DNA of 13,531 nucleotides, taken from Cephalothrix simula. Lineage: Eukaryota; Nemertea; Palaeonemertea; Archinemertea; Cephalotrichidae. The stretch lies in contig JAXIUW010117782.1 in assembly GCA_035591015.1 (NCBI GenBank), positions 1 to 13,531 on the forward strand, in the 5' to 3' direction. This document shows, in pieces, positions 6,761 to 13,441 of this stretch; the first letter of the stretch is position 1, and every line of letters begins with the position of its first letter. A program made the translations under genes and the position numbers. The notes below the pieces were generated by a model that saw only the letters and a list, made by a program, of their open reading frames with translations, searched no databases and was not told where the DNA came from.

Positions 6761-6826
6761 CGGGGTTGTTAGGGGCAGAGCCCCTGACGCCAGCCACTTT
6801 ACCAAATAGCTTTGCTTTCACGACCG

Positions 6827-6936
6827 AGCAAGATGATTCTCTATCATCTTGCTGGGGCAGAGCCCCTGACACTAAGTATTTTGGTATATCACCTTGCTTA
6901 CTTACATGGGTGCAAAGCAATTCTCTATTGCTTTGC
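6827..6936 (-). repeat. Two unit A hairpins, minus orientation
   Basis: First hairpin: agcaagatgat (6827-6837) with 6843-6853, perfect. Second: gcaaagcaat (6912-6921) with 6927-6936, perfect. Both have the loop tctct and their spacing is 85 nt. Again the stem sequences differ while the pairing is kept. The second is preceded by cttgcttacttacatgggt, the same flank as in the tandem array at 4467 and in the hairpins at 9285 and 9630. Confidence 0.8.
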
Positions 6937-6995
6937 CGGGCATAGTTCCCAAATAGAAAACGCATTCGGGGTTTTGTGGATGGGGAATCTAGGGT

Positions 6996-8606
6996 CTAGC
7001 TAATGGTGGTTGGTGGTTTTTCACGAGTGGGGATTATGCTTAGGAAGAGGAGCATGGTTGCTAGGTATACTGTTGGATATTTGGTTTGGATTGATTTTTC
7101 TTCGGCACGTGGCGCGGTGATGAAGGTGAGGCTATCGCGATCGAATCTTTTAGTTTGGTTTACTATTTGGCCTTTGGGGTTAAAGGCTACTGATGGGCCG
7201 TCAATGCTTGACAGAACAAAGGGGGTACGTGTTTCTATGGCTCTAAAGCGAGTAGTAGTTTTGAAGTACGGACCGATTATACTGTCTCCATACCAGGCTA
7301 AATTGGCTAGAACAAGGCCTAGATTGGCGTCGCCGTAGCGGATCATATCAGTAGCTACAGATCTATTATAAATGTCGTAGCAAATTAAAGGTGCTATTTT
7401 GATGTTGTTGCCCACATTGAAGGTATTATATTCTGTGCCGGGTTCAACAATAGCAATTAAAGGAAAGTATTCTGCGATTATACGATTTAGGCTAGGGAAA
7501 ACATGTAACCCCGGCACTGTTTCGCCAAAGGGCATCAAGGATATTTTAGTGTAGATGTCGCTTATTGTGCCTTGTTGGTCATAGTGAATTGATGCGCCTT
7601 TATAGACAGTTAGTGAATCTTTTCTTTCAGCGATAGAGGCATTCATTATCAGCTGAATATCATGCTCGCGAACTAATTTAGATACTTTCTGTTCGCTAGG
7701 GCTGCCGGGTTGAAGCAATCCCCGAAAGGCGCTTTCTGGCCAAACCACTACCGTTGGCCATTCTGAAGAGGCTTTGGTCAAGGCATGTTTTGTATCTTCA
7801 ATTAAGCTGTCTACACTGCGAGGGCGAGAATTGGGCGGAGCGTAGTTGCCAATTTCCATACTAAAATGGGGCTGTATCGTAATTAATTGAATTAGAGGAG
7901 CATCGCTCAATGGCTGAGCCAGCCGATACTTTCCATAGGCGAACATAGCCACATACAGCACAAAAATAGCCACCGTAGAGGTTTTAATGCGTGGCGATAT
8001 AGGCACTTTATGCCTAAAATAATTCCAAATTGACTTACAAAACGCCGCCAGCCACAAATTAAGCAATAAAATGGGCACCGTTAAGCCTTCTAAGCCAAGT
8101 ATGTCTGCGCTTTGAGCCAAACTGTCGTGCATATGCCAAGTAATCCCAGCTACAGATGTACTTGGAGAAATTAGATGCTTCAGGATGAATACTACCAAGC
8201 AAAACGCCAGTAACGATATGCGTCCTTTTGCGTAAAAAACATAAGGAACACTCACCGATAAAAAAATACTGCCAAAGCCACTTATCATATACAAAGCAGC
8301 CGCTGCCATAGATGACCAAAACAAACCCGTTCCAGCATACAATTGCAACGCTTTAGACACCCATCCACCAGCCAAAACAGACTGAGCCGATACAAACGCA
8401 CAACTTAATAAAAGCACCCATAAAAATAGTCGCCAACCACGACTACGACTAATAGCTATATCAAAGCCCTTAAATAAAGGAATAAACATCACCAACCAAG
8501 TCGGCAATTGCACAACCCCGGGAGTACTCAACCCAAACAATACCCCCCCCAATATTGATAAACTAACCGAAACTAAAATAGGAAAACCCATAAATAAACA
8601 CCGCAT
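6996..8606 (-). CDS. lnt: Apolipoprotein N-acyltransferase Lnt
   Basis: An inner-membrane enzyme that N-acylates the lipid-modified cysteine of lipoproteins, the last maturation step in Gram-negative bacteria. From the ATG at 8606 it has 536 residues; a TTG four codons upstream (8618) would give 540, and a further ATG lies at 8591. Residues below are numbered from the TTG. Hydrophobic segments fill about 10-230; the nitrilase-like periplasmic domain is about 240-500; a last membrane segment is near 515-530. The E-K-C triad is visible: E295 in VVWPESAF, K358 in TKISLMPFGETVPG and C413 in APLICYDIYN. It is a single gene between two repeat clusters, with no operon partner. Codon use reverses along the gene: in the first 47 codons from the ATG about 81% end in G or T, while in the last 50 about 82% end in A or C. 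Confidence 0.94.
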   Translation of the reverse strand: MRCLFMGFPILVSVSLSILGGVLFGLSTPGVVQLPTWLVMFIPLFKGFDIAISRSRGWRLFLWVLLLSCAFVSAQSVLAGGWVSKALQLYAGTGLFWSSMAAAALYMISGFGSIFLSVSVPYVFYAKGRISLLAFCLVVFILKHLISPSTSVAGITWHMHDSLAQSADILGLEGLTVPILLLNLWLAAFCKSIWNYFRHKVPISPRIKTSTVAIFVLYVAMFAYGKYRLAQPLSDAPLIQLITIQPHFSMEIGNYAPPNSRPRSVDSLIEDTKHALTKASSEWPTVVVWPESAFRGLLQPGSPSEQKVSKLVREHDIQLIMNASIAERKDSLTVYKGASIHYDQQGTISDIYTKISLMPFGETVPGLHVFPSLNRIIAEYFPLIAIVEPGTEYNTFNVGNNIKIAPLICYDIYNRSVATDMIRYGDANLGLVLANLAWYGDSIIGPYFKTTTRFRAIETRTPFVLSSIDGPSVAFNPKGQIVNQTKRFDRDSLTFITAPRAEEKSIQTKYPTVYLATMLLFLSIIPTREKPPTTIS

Positions 8607-8729
8607 CAAGATAACCAATAACAGTATATAAGTAATTATCTCAGAATAAAATTAACCCACAGGCATTACCCCACTCTATTAACCTAAGCAAAGTTGCTTT
8701 TGGAATGTTTTTGGTCAAGGGCTTTGTCC

Positions 8730-8837
8730 AGCAGGGCAATAGAGAATTGCCCCGCTCGGTTAATCTAAGCAAGGTTAAGTTTGGAATGCTTTAAGTTAAG
8801 GGCGTTGTACAGCAAGATGATAGAGAATCATCTTGCA
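8730..8837 (+). repeat. Two unit A hairpins, plus orientation
   Basis: First hairpin: agcagggcaat (8730-8740) with 8746-8756, one mismatch. Second: gcaagatgat (8812-8821) with 8827-8836, perfect. Both loops are agaga and the spacing is 81 nt. The linker has taatctaagcaaggttaag and ttggaatgcttt, as in clusters 2 and 4. Confidence 0.8.
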
Positions 8838-8876
8838 CGATTAAACTAAGCAAATTTGTTATTGGTAACTAGCAAT

Positions 8877-9009
8877 GTTAAGGACTTCGCCCTTAACAAT
8901 CCCAGCAAGGGGATAAATATCCCCTTGCAACCCCATGATAGTTCTTTGGGGCTGGATAAGCCCTCACGGGCTTACGCACCCGAACTAAATAAACCACAGC
9001 ACGGCTTAC
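8877..9009 (+). repeat. Module B
   Basis: Hairpins gttaaggac (8877-8885) with 8889-8897 (one mismatch), gcaaggggat (8905-8914) with 8919-8928 (perfect) and taagccc (8957-8963) with gggctta (8968-8974, perfect). The core ttctttggggctggataag and the terminal cacggcttac are conserved. The length matches the copy at 6457-6589 (133 bp). Confidence 0.8.
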
Positions 9010-9076
9010 TCGTAAGGCAAAATGCTTTTAGATAATAGTAGAGCCCACTAAAACCCCTTCTCGGTCTAAGTGTTTA

Positions 9077-9305
9077 CAATACTTAACTAATTTAAGTTAT
9101 ATAATGCTAAGCCCTTTTGGCCGAAGGCGTGAGCCTTCGGCCAAGTCCGGGAGTACAGAGGGCATTGCCCTCTGTCGGGGGATTGGGGGCGGCGCCCCCA
9201 AGTAGAAACCACAGTCGGGGTTGTTAGTGGTGGAGCCCCTAACGCTAGCCGCTTTGGCGCATCACTTTGCTTACTTACATGGGTGCAAGGCAATTCTCTA
9301 TTGCC
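9077..9305 (+). repeat. C-A block, copy 1 of a 229-bp direct duplication
   Basis: The block holds module C (arm ttggccgaaggc, 9117-9128, pairing with 9133-9144), the hairpin acagagggc (9155-9163) with 9167-9175, the GC-rich hairpin ttgggggc (9183-9190) with 9194-9201, and most of a minus-oriented unit A hairpin (gcaaggcaat, 9285-9294, with 9300-9309). It is repeated without gaps at an offset of 345 bases, with about 8 substitutions by eye, mostly near the right-hand end. Confidence 0.8.
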
Positions 9306-9421
9306 TTGCCGGGGCAGAGCCCCTAACGCTAAACACTTTGTCAAATAACCTTTCTTTCTCAACCGAGCAAAGCAATATCCGAAAATCTATTCCGGTGTAA
9401 TAGGGAGGGGGAGGCATACGG

Positions 9422-9650
9422 CAATACTTAACTAATTTAAGTTATATAATGCTGAGCCCTTTTGGCCGAAGGCGTGAGCCTTCGGCCAAGTCCGGGAGTA
9501 CAGAGGGCATTGCCCTCTGTCGGGGGATTGGGGGCGGCGCCCCCAAGTAGAAACCACAGTCGGGGTTGTTAGTGGTGGAACCCCTAACATTAAACACTTT
9601 GGTGCATCACTTTGCTTACTTACATGGGTGCAAGGCAATTCTCTATTGCC
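9422..9650 (+). repeat. C-A block, copy 2 of a 229-bp direct duplication
   Basis: This is the direct copy of 9077-9305. All hairpins of the block are kept except the last: the unit A left arm gcaaggcaat (9630-9639) and loop are intact, but pairing is lost after attgcc, where the homology ends. The 116 bases between the two copies hold the degraded end of another unit (gagcaaagcaatatccg). Confidence 0.8.
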
Positions 9651-9704
9651 ATGTTGAGCTTCGTCCCTAAGTAATAAGTACTTTGGTGTGGTGTTTTGCG
9701 TTAG

Positions 9705-10163
9705 TTATTTTGAGTGGCAGTTTGAGCAGAGGCCAAAGATTCTTAGCGAGTGGTGGGTATCGTGGAAGTTATGAGTTTTGCAGATTGATTTTTGGAGGTT
9801 TTCGAGTTTTGCGTTAAAGAATTCGATGACTTTGTTGCATTCGGTGCAGATTAGGTGGTCGTGGTGTTCGGATTGATTAATTTTTTCGTACAAAGATTTT
9901 CCAGTGCGCAGGTCTAGTCTGTCAACTAGCTTGCATTCTTGCATTAGCGAGATGGTTCTGTAGATGGTGGCCCGAGATGCATTGGCGTTGGTTTGTCTGA
10001 AGCGTGTTAAGATGTCTTCAACCTCAAAGTGTCCGTTGGTGTTCAGGATTTCAAGTGCAATTTGTTTGCGTTGAGAGGTTAGATTTAGTTTAGATTTGTG
10101 CAAAAAGTCTGCGAAGTGCTTAAAGTCTGAGCTAGTATCAAGGTTTGATATATTTTTGTGCAT
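9705..10163 (-). CDS. Fur-family metal-dependent transcriptional regulator
   Basis: A 152-residue cytoplasmic repressor of the Fur/PerR/Zur family. The N-terminal winged-helix domain (about 15-90) has the recognition helix segment SRATIYRTISLMQECKLV (63-80). The dimerisation domain carries the HHDH cluster at 100-103, in HHDHLICTECNKVIEF, and two CxxC pairs, C106-C109 and C146-C149, which by family form a structural Zn site. Family type (Fur, PerR or Zur) cannot be decided from these residues. It is divergent from thrS across 144 bp. No Shine-Dalgarno is seen. The 3' end uses mostly A- or C-ending codons on the minus strand; the plus strand at 9661-9900 is about 67-70% G+T. Confidence 0.93.
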   Translation of the reverse strand: MHKNISNLDTSSDFKHFADFLHKSKLNLTSQRKQIALEILNTNGHFEVEDILTRFRQTNANASRATIYRTISLMQECKLVDRLDLRTGKSLYEKINQSEHHDHLICTECNKVIEFFNAKLENLQKSICKTHNFHDTHHSLRIFGLCSNCHSK

Positions 10164-10208
10164 GAGATGCTAGGTCTTGTAGTCTGTCTTCTAGCCGACC
10201 ATTAAAGA

Positions 10209-10236
10209 TTGCTTACAGATGCGTTACGCTTATAAT
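10209..10236 (+). promoter_or_regulatory. Candidate thrS promoter
   Basis: TTGCTT (10209-10214) and TATAAT (10231-10236) are separated by 16 bases, upstream of the thrS ATG at 10308. The -10 is a perfect consensus match and the -35 matches at the first three positions. This would give a leader of about 65 nt. No T-box or other leader structure is apparent. Confidence 0.45.
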
Positions 10237-10248
10237 CTTATTGTCAAA

Positions 10249-10278
10249 AGTGTACGATGACTATGTGTAGACTGTCAA
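10249..10278 (-). promoter_or_regulatory. Candidate promoter of the Fur-family gene
   Basis: On the minus strand TTGACA (10278-10273) and TACACT (10254-10249) are separated by 18 bases. A second minus-strand TTGACA lies at 10247-10242, so tgtcaaaa occurs twice, 31 bases apart, on the plus strand. No Fur-box-like palindrome was recognised in this divergent region. Confidence 0.35.
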
Positions 10279-10307
10279 AACTATCGTAATAATAAAATAA
10301 AATCCTG

Positions 10308-12092
10308 ATGGCACAAGAACCCGTTAATGATAATCTTTATCGCATCAGACATTCACTTGCCCATGTTCTGGCTCAGGCGGTGCAGGCTTTACGGCCGGGT
10401 ACTCAGCTTGGTTTTGGACCACCAACACGGCATGGTTTTTACTATGATTTCAATACTGAAGAGCCCCTAAATGCTGAAGACTTAGCTGTTATTGAAGAAA
10501 AAATGCGTGATATCATCCGTGCCGATCAGCACTTTGAATGTACAGAGCTATCAGCCGATGATCTAATAAAAAGGCTTGAAGATATTAATGAAGTCTACAA
10601 GGCAGAGCATGCAGCAGAGCTTAAAGAGAGAGGTCATCAAACGCTAACTATTTATGGTAATGGTCAGTTTTGGGATATGTGCGAGGGGCCGCATGTTAAA
10701 CGCACGAGCGAGTTGCCGCTTAAAGCGTTCAAGTTAGATTCTTTGGCTGGAGCTTACTGGAAGGGCGATGAAAAGAATAAGATGCTCCAAAGAGTTTATG
10801 GTTTAGCTTTTGAGACTGAAAAAAATCTTAGGCAGTATCTTGTTCAGCGAGAGCTGGCTTTGCAAAATGATCATCGTAAGTTGGGTGCTCGTTTGAAAAT
10901 TTTCCATATAAATGATGATGTTGGTAAGGGCTTGCCGTTGTGGTTGCCGAATGGAGAGGCTATTCGTGGAGAGTTAGAAAAACTGGCCTATGAAACAGAG
11001 TTTAAGGCTGGTTATCAAAAAGTTTCAACGCCGCACATAACCAAAGCAGGGCTGTTTCATACCTCGGGACACTTGCCTTATTATGCTGAAGATATGTTTC
11101 CGCCGATGTGTACTGATGAGGGCGATTTCTATCTAAAGCCTATGAATTGCCCTCATCATCATATGATCTATAAGTCTTCGCCACGAAGTTATCGTGATCT
11201 GCCATTGCGACTTTCTGAGTATGGAATGTGCTATCGCTATGAGCAATCGGGTGAGTTATCTGGTTTGCTCCGAGTGCGAGCTTTGGCGATTAATGATGCA
11301 CATATCTATTGTACGCCTCAGCAAGTAACTGACGAGTTTATTGCTGTTATGAAGATGCATTTTGACTACTACGATATTTTTGGCATCAACAAATACTGGC
11401 TTAGGCTGTCTTTACCAGAGCTTGAAGCGCAAGAAAAGTACGCTGGTGAAAAGCAAATGTGGCAAGAAGCCGAACAGTTAGTTTTTAAGGCCATGGATGA
11501 AATTGGCGTTGAGTATGAGGCTCATCGTGGAGAGGCCGCTTTTTATGGTCCAAAAATAGATATTCAAATTGAAAATGTAGCCGGCAGAGAAGAAACGGCC
11601 GCTACCAATCAATTAGACCTGCTGATGGGCGAGCGGTTTAACCTTACCTATACCGCTGCCGATAATAAACAGCATCATCCCTACATAATTCATCGTGCGC
11701 CCCTTGGTTCGCATGAACGCTTTGTGGCCTTTCTTATTGAGCATTATGGCGGCGCATTTCCGACTTGGCTAGCACCAATTCAGGTGAGAATTATTCATAT
11801 TGGTGAAGACAGTCAAAGTTATGCTAAAGACATCAACCAGACTTTGCGCCAGAATCTGATTCGCTCAGAACTAGATGTTAGCGGAGAGCAGCTCAACAAA
11901 AAAATTAGGCTAGCTCAGCAAGAGAAAATTCCTAATACCTTTGTTATTGGCAACAAAGAATGTGCCGATAAAAGTATTAGCTGGCGCCGTCATGGTGAGA
12001 AACATCAGCAAACCATGCCTTTAGATACTGCACTGAATAAACTAAAACAAGAAATCGAAACTCGTAGCGACTGGCGCAAGCAACAAACCTAA
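10308..12092 (+). CDS. thrS: Threonyl-tRNA synthetase, lacking the N-terminal TGS domain
   Basis: A 594-residue class II synthetase that charges tRNA-Thr. The editing domain is at the very N-terminus, with HSLAH (H15, H19) and CEGPH (C125, H129) as its HxxxH and CxxxH metal-type motifs. The catalytic core has the Zn ligands C281 (MNCPHH), H332 (DAHIY) and H462 (IHRAPLGS), motif 2 around YRYEQSGELSGLLRVRA, and motif 3 at APLGSHERFVAFLIEHYGG with R471. The anticodon-binding domain is about 487-594, starting at WLAPIQVRII. Typical bacterial ThrS (about 640 residues) begins with a TGS domain of about 60 residues; here the ATG at 10308 is followed almost at once by the editing domain. No Shine-Dalgarno precedes it. 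It is divergent from the Fur-family gene and 384 bp from the next gene. Confidence 0.96.
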   Translation: MAQEPVNDNLYRIRHSLAHVLAQAVQALRPGTQLGFGPPTRHGFYYDFNTEEPLNAEDLAVIEEKMRDIIRADQHFECTELSADDLIKRLEDINEVYKAEHAAELKERGHQTLTIYGNGQFWDMCEGPHVKRTSELPLKAFKLDSLAGAYWKGDEKNKMLQRVYGLAFETEKNLRQYLVQRELALQNDHRKLGARLKIFHINDDVGKGLPLWLPNGEAIRGELEKLAYETEFKAGYQKVSTPHITKAGLFHTSGHLPYYAEDMFPPMCTDEGDFYLKPMNCPHHHMIYKSSPRSYRDLPLRLSEYGMCYRYEQSGELSGLLRVRALAINDAHIYCTPQQVTDEFIAVMKMHFDYYDIFGINKYWLRLSLPELEAQEKYAGEKQMWQEAEQLVFKAMDEIGVEYEAHRGEAAFYGPKIDIQIENVAGREETAATNQLDLLMGERFNLTYTAADNKQHHPYIIHRAPLGSHERFVAFLIEHYGGAFPTWLAPIQVRIIHIGEDSQSYAKDINQTLRQNLIRSELDVSGEQLNKKIRLAQQEKIPNTFVIGNKECADKSISWRRHGEKHQQTMPLDTALNKLKQEIETRSDWRKQQT

Positions 12093-12476
12093 GCTGTCCC
12101 GTCAAGCAGGTGCTTACTTTTAGACTGCTCGCTCAAAGATTTCAACATGAGAAGCTCGCTCTTTGTGGTACTTATTAAGAGTAAGGCCTGACTATAGGAC
12201 GCTTCAAAACTTGCTTATGTACACAAGGCATTTTTTGGTTCTATTGCAAAGCAAAGCCCTTAAAAATTAACCTTTGATGGTGTTTTTGTTCTTAAAATAA
12301 AGGCACTATCATTCGGCTAAGGCAACGAAATCAAAAACGAAATCAAAATTGTACGGATAAAAAGCAGGGTTAAAGGTGCAAACAAGATGATTGCAACTTG
12401 CGCTGTTAAAGAATGGTTTTAATTATTGTGAAACAACTAAGCCTGTGCCATCAGAGGCTTTCATCAAAATCATATA
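12093..12476. other. Gene-free gap with a short tandem repeat
   Basis: No gene or RNA was recognised. A 12-bp direct tandem repeat, aacgaaatcaaa, occupies 12324-12335 and 12336-12347. The piece ctattgcaaagcaaagccct near 12241 resembles a decayed end of repeat unit A, but no hairpin remains. No strong intrinsic terminator for thrS was seen. The gap must carry the promoter for the methyltransferase gene if that gene is transcribed separately. Confidence 0.5.
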
Positions 12477-13217
12477 ATGAGTAGTTCATTTTTATACGGT
12501 CCTTATTCTGTAAGCATGGCCTTAGAGGCGCAAAAAAGGACTCTAGGCACTTTATACTTACAAAGCGGAACCCTTTCTCCACGATTAAAATCAATTGAGC
12601 AGCTCGCTGAAAAACTCGACTTAAAAATTAATCGTGCCAGCGAAGAACGTTTGAATAAATTGGCAAGCACCGATCGTCATCAAGGAGCAGTGCTAGAATG
12701 TGGAAACTTGCCCTTGAGCAACTTCAAAGAATGGGTCAACACCCGCAAGAAGCAGTCTGGGCATCACAAGCATTTTTTAGTTGCCCTAGATCAAGTGCAA
12801 GACCCCTCTAACGTGGGTTCAATCATTCGCAATAGCGCAACTCTAGGCGCAGCAGCATTAGTTATGCCTCAGCGACACTCTGCACCGCTTAGTGCAGCTT
12901 GCAGCAAAACCTCTGCCGGCTATATGGAATCTTTTCCACTAATCACAACGCCTAACATGGTTTCGTTTATCAACGATGCTAAGTCATGCGGCTATTGGGT
13001 AATAGGCACAGCAGCCGGTGAAGGCTCTGCTCTAAACAAATTTGACTTCCCTCTTCCATTAGTTCTAATTCTCGGTAATGAAAACCGCGGACTACGACCA
13101 TTAGTAAAGAAAAAATGCGATCATGTGGTTCACATTCCGACCACTGCCCAAAGTAGCCTTAATATAGCCGCCAGCAGCGCCATCACCATTTACACAGTCG
13201 CCCAAGAAGTTAACTAA
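12477..13217 (+). CDS. TrmH/SpoU-family RNA 2'-O-methyltransferase (RlmB-like)
   Basis: A 246-residue SPOUT-class methyltransferase that uses SAM to 2'-O-methylate a ribose in rRNA or tRNA. The N-terminal part (about 1-80) resembles the SpoU substrate-binding domain, with YGPYSVSMALEAQ near the start. The trefoil-knot domain has motif 1 DQVQDPSNVGSIIRNS at 105-120 (N112, R118), motif 2 LILGNENRGLRP at 197-208, and motif 3 HIPTTAQSSLNIAASSA at 219-235. The N-terminal domain and size favour RlmB (Gm2251 of 23S rRNA) over TrmH or TrmL, but this is not certain. No Shine-Dalgarno is seen before the ATG. The last third is A+C-rich on the coding strand. Repeat cluster 4 begins shortly after the stop. 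Confidence 0.9.
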   Translation: MSSSFLYGPYSVSMALEAQKRTLGTLYLQSGTLSPRLKSIEQLAEKLDLKINRASEERLNKLASTDRHQGAVLECGNLPLSNFKEWVNTRKKQSGHHKHFLVALDQVQDPSNVGSIIRNSATLGAAALVMPQRHSAPLSAACSKTSAGYMESFPLITTPNMVSFINDAKSCGYWVIGTAAGEGSALNKFDFPLPLVLILGNENRGLRPLVKKKCDHVVHIPTTAQSSLNIAASSAITIYTVAQEVN

Positions 13218-13374
13218 ATCTTATTGAAACCATCTAGCCAAAAACTAAAGGCAGGCACTCTAACACTAACTGTTTTGGCGCATAACTCTGCCTCAGCAAG
13301 GTTAATTTTGAAATGTTTTTGCTTAAACTAAGCAAAGTTAAGTTTGGAAGTATTTTGAGTTAAGGGCTTTGCCC

Positions 13375-13401
13375 AGCAGGGCAATAGAGAATTGCCCTGC
13401 T
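13375..13401 (+). repeat. Unit A hairpin, perfect 11 bp
   Basis: Arms agcagggcaat (13375-13385) and attgccctgct (13391-13401) pair perfectly around agaga (13386-13390). The flanks gttaagggctttgccc and cggttaacctaagcaagg match unit A in clusters 2 and 3. Confidence 0.8.
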
Positions 13402-13441
13402 CGGTTAACCTAAGCAAGGTTAGTTTTGTGGGGTTTAATTA

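Larger units (their letters stand above)
6265..6950. repeat. Repeat cluster 2 (modules A, B, C)
   Basis: This cluster fills the gap between the hisI upstream region and the lnt stop; no gene is seen. Order: two plus-oriented unit A copies (hairpins 6312-6338 and 6394-6418, 82 nt apart), module B (6457-6589), a linker with gtaatagtaggcttctaaa, module C (about 6653-6760), then two minus-oriented unit A copies (6827-6853 and 6912-6936, 85 nt apart). Plus-oriented A units are on the left and minus-oriented on the right, so the cluster is mirror-symmetric at its edges. The hisI promoter side and the lnt 3' end flank it, so no gene reads into it except possibly lnt from the right. Confidence 0.8.
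8675..9690. repeat. Repeat cluster 3 (modules A, B, C, with a duplicated C-A block)
   Basis: The cluster lies between the upstream side of lnt and the 3' end of the Fur-family gene; no gene is seen. Order: two plus-oriented unit A copies (8730-8756, 8811-8836), module B (8877-9009), a linker with gataatagtagagcccacta, then a C module ending in a minus-oriented unit A hairpin (9077-9309). After a short decayed stretch, a second copy of that C-A block follows (9422-9650). The general order A, A, B, C, reversed A is the same as in cluster 2, so the clusters look like copies of one composite element that have diverged. Confidence 0.8.

Noticed and set aside
6293-6965. Short open frames in cluster 2 on both strands
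   Set aside because: All lie in modules A, B and C; palindromes give overlapping open frames on opposite strands. No codon pattern or domain is seen.
9087-9638. Two similar minus-strand open frames (9087-9362 and 9432-9638)
   Set aside because: They are the two copies of the 229-bp duplicated repeat block, so their similarity comes from the DNA repeat. Both are made of hairpin sequence.
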